Assembly (NCBI GenBank): GCA_949747935.1
Contig: CATKHE010000159.1
Span: 1 to 5,530 of the forward strand
Direction: 5' to 3'
From: an uncultured Eubacteriales bacterium
GTDB taxonomy: Bacteria; Bacillota_A; Clostridia; Oscillospirales; Oscillospiraceae
DNA length: 5,530 bases
Shown: piece after piece, positions 5,433-5,530 of the stretch
Layout: each line of letters opens with the position of its first letter
How positions within the stretch are numbered: position 1 is the first letter of the stretch
Notes under the pieces: generated by a model
Told to the model about the DNA's origin: nothing
The model's input: the letters and a program-made list of their open reading frames with translations, nothing else
The model's database searches: none
Made by a program: the position numbers and the translations under genes

Positions 5433-5530
5433 GTGGGATTCAAGGTTTTTTGGCTGGCCGCGTTTATCGCCCTGTGCGTGGGGGAGGCGGCCACGGTGGG
5501 CCTGGTGTGCATCTGGTTTGCCGTGGGGGC
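5433..5530 (+). CDS. NfeD-family membrane protein, N-terminal fragment (runs off the right edge)
   Basis: The 32 complete codons starting at GTG read MGFKVFWLAAFIALCVGEAA followed by TVGLVCIWFAVG. This is a hydrophobic helix (about 5-17), then GEAATVGL and the IWFAVG segment that opens the second membrane helix. That order matches the first two transmembrane segments of short NfeD proteins, which usually have several membrane helices and a cytoplasmic C-terminal OB-fold domain. In Firmicutes these proteins are often encoded next to a flotillin-like SPFH protein, so such a gene would be expected just to the right; it is not in the window. The start is supported by the ribosome binding site at 5418-5425. 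The short fragment limits certainty. Confidence 0.72.
   Translation, partial: MGFKVFWLAAFIALCVGEAATVGLVCIWFAVG

Noticed and set aside
1..5530. CRISPR array, defence cassette, prophage or transposase gene.
   Set aside because: No regularly spaced repeats, integrase/transposase motifs or defence domains are visible; the WYL regulator alone is not enough to claim a defence system.

Overview
The window reads as a chromosomal segment of a high-G+C member of the Clostridia, most likely an Oscillospiraceae-type gut Firmicute (Flavonifractor/Oscillibacter-like). The reasons are strong AAAGGAGG-type ribosome binding sites, G/C-rich third codon positions, an RNase J gene, a stand-alone WYL regulator, an NfeD gene, and palindromic intergenic repeats starting TGTAGGGAC. 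The taxonomic call is inference; no rRNA or other marker is present.

Layout: (1) 1-996, minus strand: the first 332 codons of a ribonuclease J gene, running off the left edge. (2) 997-1431: a 435-base non-coding gap with nested hairpins. It holds a roughly 130-nt branched-rod candidate RNA, two further hairpins and a MITE-like palindrome cluster. (3) 1432-3789, minus strand: a 785-residue fusion of a sugar-1-phosphate nucleotidyltransferase, a left-handed beta-helix and a phosphohexomutase-like domain that has lost its catalytic motifs. (4) 3790-3914: a divergent intergenic region with a good extended -10 promoter and a dyad centred on it. (5) 3915-4247, plus strand: a small ArsC/Spx-family thioredoxin-fold protein. 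(6) 4248-4340: a hairpin that is a terminator and/or operator. (7) 4341-5327, plus strand: a WYL-domain transcriptional regulator. (8) 5328-5432: an A/T-rich gap with an extended -10 promoter. (9) 5433 to the right edge, plus strand: the start of an NfeD-family membrane protein.

The genes do not form one pathway. The two leftward genes are separated by the structured gap and are probably separate transcription units. The rightward genes look like three short units, each with its own ribosome binding site and two of them with recognisable promoters. The parts most worth a second look are the folded region upstream of RNase J, the degenerate mutase domain, and the symmetric site over the ArsC-like promoter.
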